64,000 bases of DNA from Sporolactobacillus putidus (GTDB taxonomy: Bacteria; Bacillota; Bacilli; Bacillales; Sporolactobacillaceae), in contig NZ_BMOK01000008.1 in the NCBI RefSeq assembly GCF_014647035.1, forward strand, positions 1 to 64,000, given 5' to 3'. Position 1 is the stretch's first letter. Each line of letters begins with the position of its first letter. This document shows positions 54,715 to 63,489 of the stretch, one piece after another. Below the pieces are notes generated by a model. It was not told the origin of the DNA. It ran no database searches and saw only the letters and a program-made list of their open reading frames with translations. Position numbers and translations under genes: made by a program.

Positions 54715-56631
54715 ATGACAAAAAAGATTATTGCGGCAACCGGCTGTCCAACGGGCATTGCTCATACGTTTATGGCCAAGAAAGCGCTCGAAGACGCGGC
54801 AAAAAAGAAAGGAATCAGCATCAAGGTTGAAACCCACGGACAAGTCGGCGTTGAAAACGCACTGACCGAACAGGAGATCGACGAAGCCTACGGTGTAATC
54901 ATTGCAGCGGATAAAGATGTTGACGAAGACCGCTTCATTGGCAAACGTGTCATCAAGGTGTCCGTATCGAAAGGGATTAAAGACCCGGATGATCTGATCG
55001 ATAAAATTCTTAATGATGATCTCGCACCTTTCAAAGAGGGAAAACAGAGATCTTCAAACTCTAATTCGATTAAAAATGAAAGTGAAGACTCCTATCTTCA
55101 TAAAATTTATGTTTATTTAATGAATGGTGTGTCCCACATGATCCCGATCGTCGTCGCCGGCGGTGTTCTTCTGGCCGTTTCTTTCATGTTCGGCATTCAT
55201 TCGGCGGAACCGGGAAATCCGCAGTATAATCCCTTTGCCTATCAGTTGAACATGATCGGAAAAACGGCGATGGGCTTAATGGTACCTATTCTTTCTGCCT
55301 ACATCGCCCAGGCCATTGGAAAGCGTCCGGGGCTGATCGTCGGTTTTATCACGGGTATGATCGCTTTTACGAATGGAACAGGTTTTCTTGGCGGAATTGT
55401 AAGCGGGTTCTTATCAGGTTATGTCATTGTTCTGCTCGACTATCTGATGAAGAGTCTGCCAAAGCAGCTTGACGGTTTGAAAGCCATTTTCCTCTTGCCT
55501 GTGATCGGAACATTTGCCGCAGGGTTAGTCACATTTTTCCTTTCATCGCCGATGTCGGCCATCAACACAGGCATGATGCATTTTGTCGCCGGGTTGCAGA
55601 ATTCAAGTCCTTTCATCCTTGGACTGGTCATTGGTATGATGTGTGCTTTTGATATGGGCGGGCCGGTAAATAAGGCTGCCTATCTGACCGGCACGGCACT
55701 GCTTGCTCAGGGCAACTATTATTTCATGGCCGGAGTATCCGCCGCCTGCATCGCTCCGCCGCTTGCCACCGGTTTCGCGGTTCTGTTTGCCAAGAAATAT
55801 TACTCAACCGAAGAACGCAATGCGGGTTATGTCAATTTCCTTTTAGGCTCGACGCATATCACGGAAGGTGCCATTCCTTTTGCGGCTAAACGGCCGCTGA
55901 CCGTCATTCCGTTCCTGATGGTCGGTTCATCGATCGCCGCCATTCTGACGTATTATATGAAGATTCAGGTTCCTGCACCGCACGGAGGTTTTATCATTCT
56001 GCCGATTGTCTCCAATCCGTTTCTCTGGGTCGCTGACATTGTCGCCGGTGCGCTCGTTGCCGGATACCTGATCGCATGGGATCAAAAAAGAACTTCCCGG
56101 AGAGCGAATCGCTCAAACAAAGTGATTTCGACCGCCAACTCATTCAACCAGCCGGACAGAGAGCAATTGAGCATGGCCGAGCAATCCGGTTCACTTTTGA
56201 ACAGCGGCAATATCTATGTCGAAAATGATGAAATTCAATCAAAACAGGAGCTGTTCCGATTCATTGCGGAAAAAGCTTATGAAGACGGATATATTTCCGA
56301 TAAAGCCGCTTTAATCGACGCGTTCAACAAACGTGAGTCTCAGAGTTCGACGGGCATGGAAGGCGGTTTCGCCATCCCCCATGCCCAGTCCCAGGCCGTA
56401 CGGCAGTCAGCGATGTTTGTGGTCAAGGTGAACAGACAGATCAGCGATTGGAAAACACTCGACGGCAATCCGGTATCCATTGCCATTGTCTTCCTAATCC
56501 CTGAAAAAGGAAACGTCAGCCACATGCACTATTTGTCCGACATCGCTCAGAAACTCATGGACCAGTCCGTTGTCCGCGCGCTCCATCAGGCGAAAACGAA
56601 AGGCGAACTGTTTAACGCGCTGAAGGCTTGA
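54715..56631 (+). CDS. fruA: PTS fructose-family permease, IIB-IIC-IIA fusion
   Basis: A 638-aa phosphotransferase permease. Residues about 1-105 are IIB (phospho-Cys in ATGCPTGIAHTFMA). About 130-460 is IIC, with eight to nine membrane segments and the motif LGSTHITEGAIPFA. About 495-638 is IIA (phospho-His in GGFAIPHAQS). The domain order B-C-A differs from the A-B-C order common in Bacillus FruA. It imports fructose or a related sugar while phosphorylating it. The GH130 gene beyond the terminator hints at a mannose-containing substrate, but this is weak. Confidence 0.9.
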   Translation: MTKKIIAATGCPTGIAHTFMAKKALEDAAKKKGISIKVETHGQVGVENALTEQEIDEAYGVIIAADKDVDEDRFIGKRVIKVSVSKGIKDPDDLIDKILNDDLAPFKEGKQRSSNSNSIKNESEDSYLHKIYVYLMNGVSHMIPIVVAGGVLLAVSFMFGIHSAEPGNPQYNPFAYQLNMIGKTAMGLMVPILSAYIAQAIGKRPGLIVGFITGMIAFTNGTGFLGGIVSGFLSGYVIVLLDYLMKSLPKQLDGLKAIFLLPVIGTFAAGLVTFFLSSPMSAINTGMMHFVAGLQNSSPFILGLVIGMMCAFDMGGPVNKAAYLTGTALLAQGNYYFMAGVSAACIAPPLATGFAVLFAKKYYSTEERNAGYVNFLLGSTHITEGAIPFAAKRPLTVIPFLMVGSSIAAILTYYMKIQVPAPHGGFIILPIVSNPFLWVADIVAGALVAGYLIAWDQKRTSRRANRSNKVISTANSFNQPDREQLSMAEQSGSLLNSGNIYVENDEIQSKQELFRFIAEKAYEDGYISDKAALIDAFNKRESQSSTGMEGGFAIPHAQSQAVRQSAMFVVKVNRQISDWKTLDGNPVSIAIVFLIPEKGNVSHMHYLSDIAQKLMDQSVVRALHQAKTKGELFNALKA

Positions 56632-56670
56632 TGCAATTGCAGAAAAAATCATGACTTCTTTCATTGAGGA

Positions 56671-56705
56671 AAACCCGGAAAGGCACTCCGTCTTCCGGGT
56701 TTTTT
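56671..56705 (+). terminator. Terminator of the fru operon
   Basis: AAACCCGGAA pairs with TTCCGGGTTT around a twelve-base loop, and the T-run continues. It lies 40 bases past the fruA stop. Confidence 0.92.
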
Positions 56706-56905
56706 GATTTGCTGACAGAACATATTCATCCTAGAGTAGTATGGATGAAAAGTCCATCCCACTCTAATGAAAAGGGTAAGAAAAATGTTCTTCCTGTTTA
56801 AGTCGCGTAAGGGGGGGCCAAAAATGTGTGCGGGGCTATGGACATTTTCGTTAAGATCAGTCGTACTTTCACCGCTTACCTGTCGCCCATAACGGGCCTA
56901 CCAAT

Positions 56906-56950
56906 AAAAACTACTGTCGGCCGTATGACTATGACTGGCGGTAGTTTTTA
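56906..56950 (-). terminator. Terminator of the GH130 gene
   Basis: On the minus strand AAAAACTAC pairs with GTAGTTTTT, with an inner GC-rich region, 33 bases past the GH130 stop. Confidence 0.75.
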
Positions 56951-56982
56951 CATTAAATATCACTAAATTGTTTTGTCAGTAT

Positions 56983-58059
56983 TCAAGCCTTCGCTACACT
57001 GTTTTTCAGCTCAGAAAGGATTTCATCTATATCCAGTTCGGCACAGGCCATTGAGCGATCCGATACTCCATAATACAGCTTTAAAATCTGTCCTTGAACG
57101 ATGCCACCGCATGTAAAGACGACTTCTCCGAAGAAACCTTTCTTTTCATATTCCGCTTCCGGTTCCAGTATGGGTTTATCGGAACGCGCCAGAATCTTTG
57201 ACGGATCGTTCAGATCAAGCAAAAGTCCGCCCAGGCAGTAGCGACTGTCCGCTGACATACCGTGATAGATTTCCAGCCAGCCATCCTGAGTCTTGATTGG
57301 TACCGCTCCACTGCCAATTCGTCCCCCATCCCAGCGGCCTTTTCTCACACCAAGAAGATGGCGGTGATTGCCCCAGTAATCCAGATTGTCGGACTCAGCA
57401 ATCCAGATATCCGGTGTGCCGACACTTTTCAGAGACGGGCGGTGCAAGGCATAATAGCACCCATTAATCTTTTCCGGAAAAATCACAACATCCTTATTCT
57501 CTGGTGAGAAAATCAGTCCGTGATCCTGAAAAGTTTTAAAGTCCTTTGTTGATACCATATTTACGCCGATGCCAACCTCGGAAACCGCGCTGAAATAGAT
57601 ATAGTAAGTGTCGCCAATCTGTGTGATCCGCGAATCCTCAACTCCGAATGTCTGGTAACGGTTGGATGGATAAATAAACGGCTTGTCGTCGATAGAAAAA
57701 TGGTGACCATCCCTGCTTCTTGCCAGGCGAAAATAGGACAATGATGTCAGCCCACAGAAACTGTCCGGCTGATCGGATCGCTTGATTACCCGGCTGTCTT
57801 TAAAATTAAAAGCAGGATCACGGCGGTCATAAAAATGCACCTGAACACACTTCTGTTGAATATTGTAATACGGAGACGGAACCTGCAACGGATCACCGCT
57901 TAACGGACGTTCGGCTATTCTCAGGAGCAGCATAATTTCATCCTCGTATTGAGCTACCCCTGCATTAAATGCTCCGATAACCTCAAAACCGTCATGGTAA
58001 GGTTTAACCTCTTCCGGAGTAATTAAAGGATTTTCTAAATACCGTTTAACTGTGACCAT
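56983..58059 (-). CDS. GH130 family glycoside phosphorylase (mannoside type)
   Basis: A 358-aa five-bladed propeller enzyme, predicted to split beta-mannosides with inorganic phosphate and release mannose-1-phosphate. Family motifs are visible: GAFNAGVAQYEDEIMLLLRI, FGVEDSRITQIGDTYYIYFSA (catalytic Asp region), ALHRPSL, GWLEIYHGMSADSRYCLGG and GEVVFTCGG. No signal peptide, so it is cytosolic. The ATG at 58059 has GAGG before it, overlapping the stop of the truncated DUF1861 gene. The original gene pair was probably an operon. Exact linkage specificity cannot be given. Confidence 0.88.
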   Translation of the reverse strand: MVTVKRYLENPLITPEEVKPYHDGFEVIGAFNAGVAQYEDEIMLLLRIAERPLSGDPLQVPSPYYNIQQKCVQVHFYDRRDPAFNFKDSRVIKRSDQPDSFCGLTSLSYFRLARSRDGHHFSIDDKPFIYPSNRYQTFGVEDSRITQIGDTYYIYFSAVSEVGIGVNMVSTKDFKTFQDHGLIFSPENKDVVIFPEKINGCYYALHRPSLKSVGTPDIWIAESDNLDYWGNHRHLLGVRKGRWDGGRIGSGAVPIKTQDGWLEIYHGMSADSRYCLGGLLLDLNDPSKILARSDKPILEPEAEYEKKGFFGEVVFTCGGIVQGQILKLYYGVSDRSMACAELDIDEILSELKNSVAKA

Positions 58060-58070
58060 GATCAACGCCT

Positions 58071-58280
58071 CTAATCGTCATATTTTTCGAAAGGATCGTT
58101 CAGCACGATTTTCTGTGCCTCAGTATCACTCGTTCCTGCATATAAAATAAACTTTGAATTTTCTCGGATGCCGCCTCCGCTGAAAACGATGTCCTTCAGA
58201 TCCGGTCTTTTTGCCGGCCCATCAATAAAATCATTCCGTGTTGCTATAATTTCTACCGGTGTATGATTGCCCGTCAGCGG
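58071..58280 (-). pseudogene. DUF1861 gene, C-terminal remnant
   Basis: Reading the minus strand gives PLTGNHTPVEIIATRNDFID onward to NDPFEKYDD and a TAG stop. These 69 codons differ from the tail of the intact DUF1861 protein (16.5 kb) at 10 positions by my count. Homology stops sharply near 58280, where an unrelated reading frame begins. The first three quarters of the gene have been deleted. It abuts the GH130 gene by 11 bases. Confidence 0.88.
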
Positions 58281-58718
58281 TCATGGGCCTTTAATTCGTC
58301 GACAATCCCATCAAAAAAATGCTGATTCAATCCGTGAAAAAGCAGGGGAATAGCCTTCACCCGGAGATTGATCAGATGCGCGATCAGATCCTCCGTTTTC
58401 AGGGCGAGATCGGCCATCGAGGCAGGGATCTGGATTAACGGCGTTGTGATCCGGCCCAGCCCGACGGATACCGTTTCGAGAATTTTCTCTGTCAAAGGAA
58501 GGCTGATGACCTGCGTAGATGATGGAGATGTTGTCAGTCTGGAGATCTCTAATAGTCATGGCATCAAGGCCAGACTTAAACTGATTGTAAGTGGTATCAT
58601 CTACTCTATATAAATGATCGTTAATTTGCAATCTTCCTTTCTTTCCAGGAGCTTGATAGATAGAGTAACCACTCAATTGAACCAAATCTTTATCCGGAGT
58701 CCGGGTGACATTTATCAA
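58281..58718 (-). pseudogene. Lipase-like partner gene, internally deleted copy
   Basis: It starts at a TTG (58718) with GAGG overlapping the stop of the DUF1672 gene. About 70 codons (DKDLVQLSGYSIYQ, KSGLDAMTIRDLQTDNISII) match the second copy at 60.1 kb. After CTACGCAGG near 58510 homology ends and the sequence continues in a different frame (LTEKILETVSVGLGRITTPL, FHGLNQHFFDGIVDELKAHD), perhaps the C-terminal part of the same gene after a deletion. The N-terminal SGLDA...IYAG pattern recalls class-3 lipase-like proteins. Function unknown. Confidence 0.6.
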
Positions 58719-58728
58719 CTTGATCGCC

Positions 58729-59649
58729 TCAATTTCCAGGTATTTTGATTATGTCGGTTTTATCTGGTATAGTTCCCTTATAATTTTTTTCAGTACCCGT
58801 TCGTTTTATGATGTCATTGCTTTGGATGAATACTCCGTAATTACCTGGGGCAATCTTTTTTAACTTCTTAAATTCTACGATTACTTCGTTTGCTATCTTC
58901 TGATTAGATGAAGCATGTTTCTCCTTCATAAAAAATGTCAATGATATATCTATTCCGTTTTTATCAAATGGCTGTTTTTGAATCAATGTTCTTAGTTCCT
59001 GTTTTGAAATATTGTGATTATTCATGAAAGCTTTATAAGCTTCCGGAAAATTCAATTCGGATGTGCTCAGGCTGTAATAAGGTGCCGCGTAACCAACATT
59101 TACTGTATGGTTAATCATTTGTTGAGGCATACCGATTACCGGATACTTTTTCACAACAGCTTCCGCAAAACGATCCAGATTCCTAAACTCTTCTTCATAG
59201 GCCATCTCGTACAAACCACTTGTAATAGCGCCTTCGACAGCCCCTTCATTCGCCCAAACGTTTCCGGTCACCTTTTGATTAGCCAGATCGACACCGACAA
59301 TAACCGATGTATGGAAGTGCGGCTCCCCTTTCGACTCAACAAAAGCGACGACCGCGTTGGTTGCGCCAACTAAATTGTGCGTCGTGACCTCGAGATCATA
59401 TTTATCTTTGAAAAATTTATTGACCTGGTCGATGATTTCCTTTCGATGCGTCTTTGCAAACTCTCCTGTCTTCTCACCGTTCGGTAAAGAATAGCCCTGA
59501 CCAACGTAATCTTGAACAGGTATGTACGGAGAAACGTTTTCGCTTTGTGCCTGTTTCGTACCATTCGTTGTCAATCCGCAGCCTCCCAACACAAAACTTG
59601 CGCTCAATGCGCAGACAGTGAATATGGTTCTTGCTCGTTTCCAATCCAT
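58729..59649 (-). CDS. DUF1672 family lipoprotein
   Basis: A 306-aa exported lipoprotein: basic start, hydrophobic stretch and lipobox (FVLGGC, Cys at about residue 23), then the DUF1672 body with VQDYVGQGYSLPNG near residue 45 and FPEAYKAFMNNHNISKQEL near 225. AAGGGG precedes the ATG. DUF1672 lipoproteins are known from staphylococci and bacilli; their function is not established. Its stop overlaps the ribosome site of the lipase-like partner, so the two form a translational pair. Confidence 0.87.
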   Translation of the reverse strand: MDWKRARTIFTVCALSASFVLGGCGLTTNGTKQAQSENVSPYIPVQDYVGQGYSLPNGEKTGEFAKTHRKEIIDQVNKFFKDKYDLEVTTHNLVGATNAVVAFVESKGEPHFHTSVIVGVDLANQKVTGNVWANEGAVEGAITSGLYEMAYEEEFRNLDRFAEAVVKKYPVIGMPQQMINHTVNVGYAAPYYSLSTSELNFPEAYKAFMNNHNISKQELRTLIQKQPFDKNGIDISLTFFMKEKHASSNQKIANEVIVEFKKLKKIAPGNYGVFIQSNDIIKRTGTEKNYKGTIPDKTDIIKIPGN

Positions 59650-59918
59650 TTGTCACGCCCCTTGCCGATTCTTCCAATATGAAAATTCGATTTTTCTTCA
59701 CAAGTTCCTTCCAGTGTTATGTTAATCCAATACAGATGGTCTTTAAATTGGAACATAGACCCACTTATTATGTATGCGTTTACGGTAGATTTATAAACGA
59801 TCATTTTTTGTTCAACTAAAAGATGCGTCAGATCGGTCTTTTGCATGCTCAGTGAAAAGTGAAATGCCCACAATATGCCTAACAAGGTCCTTTTTACTAA
59901 TTTTGCTTCTTCGGTGAG
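59650..59918 (-). other. Remnant sequence behind an in-frame stop
   Basis: Beyond the TAA that ends the second partner copy, the same frame stays open (LTEEAKLVKR, then a frame from 59885 with IVYKSTVNAYIISGSMFQ and KDHLYWINITLEG) up to and past the DUF1672 start. This looks protein-like but has no ribosome site. It may be the decayed remainder of the partner gene or of a small third gene. Confidence 0.35.
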
Positions 59919-60221
59919 TTACTGCTGCGATGTCCCGCTGCTGAGCACGAGGCTTACGTCGGTGCTGATGTCGGCCGGTTGTGTCGGGTCGGTGCCTGCG
60001 TAGATGATGGAGATGTTGCCGGTCTGGAGGTCCTGCACAGTCATCGCGTCGAGACCGGATGGCATTACGCCATAAGTTGTATCACGTATTTTATAGATAT
60101 GATTGTTGACGTGTAATCCTGGAAATCTTACTTTTAACGGATATTGATAAATGGTATATCCACTTAATTGAACCAAATCCTGATCGGGTGTCTTTGAGAT
60201 CTTAATGTTAATGGTTGTCAT
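59919..60221 (-). pseudogene. Lipase-like partner gene, second copy, truncated
   Basis: A 100-codon frame with ATG behind GAGGTGATT. It is a clear paralogue of the copy at 58.3-58.7 kb (DQDLVQLSGYTIYQ, SGLDAMTVQDLQTGNISIIY), then AGTDPTQPADISTDVSLVLS and a stop after SGTSQQ. Related lipase-like proteins would be expected to continue for several hundred residues, so the stop is probably disabling. It begins ten bases after the DUF1672 fragment. Confidence 0.55.
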
Positions 60222-60230
60222 TCAATCACC

Positions 60231-60557
60231 TCATTTCCCCAATTTCTTAATAATCTCATTTTTACCTGGTGTTGTTCCTGCATCACTTTTCGCTGCGCCC
60301 GTACGTTTTAAGATATCATTGCTTTCAATAAAAATCCCGTAACTTCCGGGAGCCACTTCATTTAAGTTTTTAAATTGAGCGATTATTTCCTCTACGATTT
60401 TTTTATCCGGTGTGGCGTGTTTTTCAGCCATGTAAAATATAATTCCGACATCAACATTATTTTTATTAAACGGGCGTTTCTTGATCAATTTTCTAAGTTC
60501 CATCTTTGAAACATTATGGTTATTCATAAACTCTTTATAAGCCTCAGGGAAGCTTAT
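60231..60557 (-). pseudogene. DUF1672 lipoprotein, C-terminal fragment (second copy)
   Basis: About 105 codons (FPEAYKEFMNNHNVSKMELR to FIESNDILKRTG) parallel the last third of the intact DUF1672 protein. The signal peptide, lipobox and first two thirds are missing. Upstream of about 60557 the sequence is unrelated. It and the following partner copy repeat the gene order of the 58.3-59.6 kb module. Confidence 0.8.
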
Positions 60558-60776
60558 ATTTGACTGCACCATCCACTCATTAAGAAATGCAAGCACAGGA
60601 AACTGTAACCTTTCAGATTCATTGATAAAAGTTGCATGCTTAAAAAATCGACTTTATCGTTTTTAAAAACAGATAATAGATCCGTTTCCGAATAATTAGA
60701 CAATAAAGATATAATGTGTTTAAATTTGTGTAAAGCAATCTTGCTGCCGGCGGAATGTGCAGAAGGAGGATCACAA

Positions 60777-62519
60777 ATGAAGCATCTTTTACCTGATCTT
60801 AAGGAGTTGCTCCACACAGACTTTGTAGTGACTAGTGAAAAACAATGGAATATGCTGTCATTTGATGATTCTATTAACCTTGTTGTTGTTCAAAAGCCGC
60901 TGCAGCTTATTGCACTTTCTGCCGGGTCCTATGCGATTGTCAATAAATATCATATTCCTTTAGACGAAATGACGATCAACAATGCTGCGTTTATTCATTC
61001 AGATGATTCTTGGGATGTCATAGAGAAAAAATCGGGGCAATATGATTATTTAGTTGTTAAAGATAAAGTTGTAACCGGCTATATTAAATCGAATGAACTG
61101 ATTCCTCGTATCTTGCAAGCTTATACCTATTTAAAAGCCTACGACGATACGATCCTTGAGACGACGGACAGTACCATTTCGGTTATCGATCAACAAATGA
61201 ATACTGTGGTTTGGACAAGTGGAGCGGAAAGATTATATTCAATAAAAAAAGAAGACATCCTAGGAAAACCGATGACCGATTTTTTTCCGGAAAGCAGACT
61301 GGACAATCTTAGAACCCTTAACACAGGGAAAGGGTTCTACCATAAAGAGCATCAGCCAAGGGAAGACCTTTTAGTATTGATCAATTCAAACCCCGTAGTC
61401 GTCAACGGTGAAATTATCGGAGCCGTATCTTGTGAAAAAGATGTGACTTTCCAGGCCCATCTGAATCAGAAATTAAACAACGCGAAAGAAACCATTCAAC
61501 ACTTACAACAACGGGTTTCTCTTATGGATCACTCTGCTGATCCTTTTCGTTTTATTAAAGGATCAAGCCGCGCCATACAAAATACCATGGACAAAGTCAG
61601 ACAAATCGGAGCAACTCAGGCGAAAGTCCTTCTGCTCGGTGAATCCGGCGTCGGAAAAGAACTATTTGCCAAGGCTATTTATGAGATGCGGACTTCTGGA
61701 TCTGCGCCGTTTGTCCCGATTAACTGCGGCGCAATTCCTGCCGCGCTTTTTGAAAGCGAGCTATTTGGATATGAAAAAGGCGCTTTTTCGGGTGCCAATC
61801 CTCATGGAAATAAGGGAAAATTTGAATTGGCAAATGGCGGAACCCTTTTTTTGGATGAAATTGCCGAGCTCCCCCTGGAAATGCAGGTCAAGCTTTTAAG
61901 AGTTCTTCAGGAAGGTACCTTTTATTCAGTGGGCGGAACAAAGCTTAAAACGGTCAACTGTTCCATCATCGCCGCGACCAATAAGAATCTGAAAGAGCTT
62001 GTCAGTCAGGGAAAGTTTCGCGAGGACCTCTATTACCGGCTGAATATCATAACCATAACGATCCCCCCGTTGAGAGAAAGAATTGAGGACACGATTGAGC
62101 TGAGTCATCAATTTCTTTATGAATTTGCCGAGAAATACAATCGCTCCTGCCAGGGGATCCCAAAAGAGATCATGATGGCATTGATTGATTATCACTGGCC
62201 GGGCAATGTCCGCGAATTGCGGAACGTGATTGAACGTCTCATCGTTTTTTCAAAAAACGGCCACCTGAACGTCGGCGACCTGCCTGCCGCGCTTCAGGAA
62301 TCAGAAAGAAATCCCAAGAAAACGAACACGCTTTTACAAAAAATGACTGATCAGGCTCAACCGGCTGTTTCCCTGGATGATGCGATCAGAGAATGTCAGC
62401 AAAAAACGATCAAACAGGCTTTGGAACAAACCAATGAAAACAAAAATAAAGCCGCGGAATTATTGGGAATATCCAGAACAACGCTTTATAATAAAATGCA
62501 TCAGTTAGGCATCTCATAA
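60777..62519 (+). CDS. Sigma-54-dependent transcriptional activator with PAS domain
   Basis: A 580-aa enhancer-binding protein. Residues about 1-115 are an unassigned sensor domain, about 120-235 a PAS domain (ILETTDSTISVIDQQMNTVVW), about 260-490 the AAA+ domain with Walker A LLGESGVGKELFAKAI, the sigma-54 contact loop GAFSGA (usually GAFTGA) and TLFLDEIAELPL, and the C-terminus a Fis helix-turn-helix (NKAAELLGISRTTLYNKM). The ATG at 60777 has AAGGAGG before it; an upstream ATG at 60714 is unsupported. It probably activates the -24/-12 promoter of the proline-racemase gene 890 bases downstream. Confidence 0.92.
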   Translation: MKHLLPDLKELLHTDFVVTSEKQWNMLSFDDSINLVVVQKPLQLIALSAGSYAIVNKYHIPLDEMTINNAAFIHSDDSWDVIEKKSGQYDYLVVKDKVVTGYIKSNELIPRILQAYTYLKAYDDTILETTDSTISVIDQQMNTVVWTSGAERLYSIKKEDILGKPMTDFFPESRLDNLRTLNTGKGFYHKEHQPREDLLVLINSNPVVVNGEIIGAVSCEKDVTFQAHLNQKLNNAKETIQHLQQRVSLMDHSADPFRFIKGSSRAIQNTMDKVRQIGATQAKVLLLGESGVGKELFAKAIYEMRTSGSAPFVPINCGAIPAALFESELFGYEKGAFSGANPHGNKGKFELANGGTLFLDEIAELPLEMQVKLLRVLQEGTFYSVGGTKLKTVNCSIIAATNKNLKELVSQGKFREDLYYRLNIITITIPPLRERIEDTIELSHQFLYEFAEKYNRSCQGIPKEIMMALIDYHWPGNVRELRNVIERLIVFSKNGHLNVGDLPAALQESERNPKKTNTLLQKMTDQAQPAVSLDDAIRECQQKTIKQALEQTNENKNKAAELLGISRTTLYNKMHQLGIS

Positions 62520-62724
62520 TCATCTTTTTAATGATGTAAGACGCACGGTGCAAAGAACCTGATCACACAGGCTGCCTTGGGCCTTTTTATGTTTTCTCTC
62601 CAATCCATTTCCGCATACAGCCTTTCATATTCCGACTCCCATTCCGTTTGTCAAGAGCATTGCGGCACATCACCACCTCACTGTAGAATCGGACCTCCTC
62701 GATGCGTCGTTTTCATAGGATTTT

Positions 62725-62747
62725 GACACTACCGTTAATGTAGTGTC
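62725..62747. other. Perfect hairpin GACACTAC/GTAGTGTC
   Basis: Eight perfect pairs around CGTTAAT, with TAGGA to the left and TCCTA to the right extending it imperfectly. No T-run on either exit side, so it is probably not a terminator; it could be an operator or an old insertion-sequence end. Confidence 0.45.
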
Positions 62748-62879
62748 CTAAAAAAATTCTTTAAGGAAGAGTTGAGTATGAATAGATGTTGCGTAGTAAA
62801 GATGTACTGTACATAAAATCGATGGGTATGAACTGACAAAATATGAAATGGATGAACCTTTTTGTCATGTTGACGCAAC

Positions 62880-63144
62880 TTGGTTCAATTTCTCATTTTC
62901 GGTTCGACTTTGGCCGGATTCGGTTTTACTTTTCATGATTTCGGCTCGACTTTTTCGCGTTTCGGTTCGACTTCTCATTTTCGGTTCGACTCTTACCGGA
63001 TTCGGTTTTACTTTTCATGATTTCGGTTCGACTTTTTCGCGTTTCGGTTCGACTTCTCATTTTCGGTTCGACTTTGACCGGATTCGGTTTTACTTTTCAT
63101 GATTTCGGTTCGACTTTCTCCTAATTTGGTTCAGCTTTCTAAAT
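62880..63144 (-). repeat. Large tandem array with 82-bp higher-order repeat
   Basis: About 13 units beginning TTCGGTTCGACTT or TTCGGTTTTACTT on the plus strand. Unit lengths run 21, 21, 21, 19, making an 82-base superunit that starts at 62898, 62980 and 63062. On the minus strand the unit reads ACCGAAATCATGAAAAGT, close to the core of the 35.4- and 38.2-kb arrays. Superunits are nearly identical, so this array is recent or kept uniform. Confidence 0.92.
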
Positions 63145-63325
63145 TCGATCGGACTGGCGAAGCATCTGTCAACGGCATAGCAGTTGCCCCTTTATAATAG
63201 CAAGGGACTGAACTGAAGAACCAGTCTTTAAGAGTCCTATCGAAAGATAATCTGACATATAGATGGTGACAAATCGATTAAATGCCATTTTCATCACATA
63301 TTATGTATAGTTAATATGACAATTT

Positions 63326-63344
63326 TTCTGAACATGTTTAAGAA
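63326..63344. promoter_or_regulatory. Candidate activator site upstream of the sigma-54 promoter
   Basis: TTCTGAACATGTTTAAGAA is an imperfect inverted repeat centred on AACATGTT, about 60 bases upstream of the -24 element. That is somewhat close, but possible, for the Fis-type activator encoded next door. Confidence 0.4.
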
Positions 63345-63403
63345 TTGAAACATTAATTTTCCTATTTTTTATACAATTCGGCCTATTTATCAAGAAAAAG
63401 CTT

Positions 63404-63420
63404 TGGCACATTTCTTGCTT
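63404..63420 (+). promoter_or_regulatory. Sigma-54 (-24/-12) promoter
   Basis: TGGCAC (63404-63409), five bases, TTGCTT (63415-63420) matches the sigma-54 consensus TGGCAC-N5-TTGC at every defined position. It lies about 70 bases before the proline-racemase-family gene and downstream of a gene for a sigma-54 activator. Confidence 0.92.
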
Positions 63421-63489
63421 AATTAAAAGCAACCATACTTTCTCAGTTCTCCATTGATAAAAACTACAGTTAAGAAAGGAGGCTGCCGG

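Larger units (their letters stand above)
56632..56982. other. Convergent intergenic region
   Basis: About 350 bases between fruA and the convergent GH130 gene, with one terminator for each direction. No gene seen. Confidence 0.6.
62520..63489. other. Long intergenic region with repeats and a sigma-54 promoter
   Basis: About 970 bases: a short hairpin at 62725, a large tandem array (62880-63144), then AT-rich sequence with an inverted repeat and the -24/-12 promoter. A plus-strand frame at 62848-63102 is produced by the array and is not a gene. A tiny frame after AAGGAAGAG at about 62779 (12 codons) is noted without a claim. Confidence 0.6.

Noticed and set aside
62848-63102. Phe/Arg-rich 84-codon frame
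   Set aside because: Entirely produced by the tandem array; no ribosome site and low-complexity sequence.
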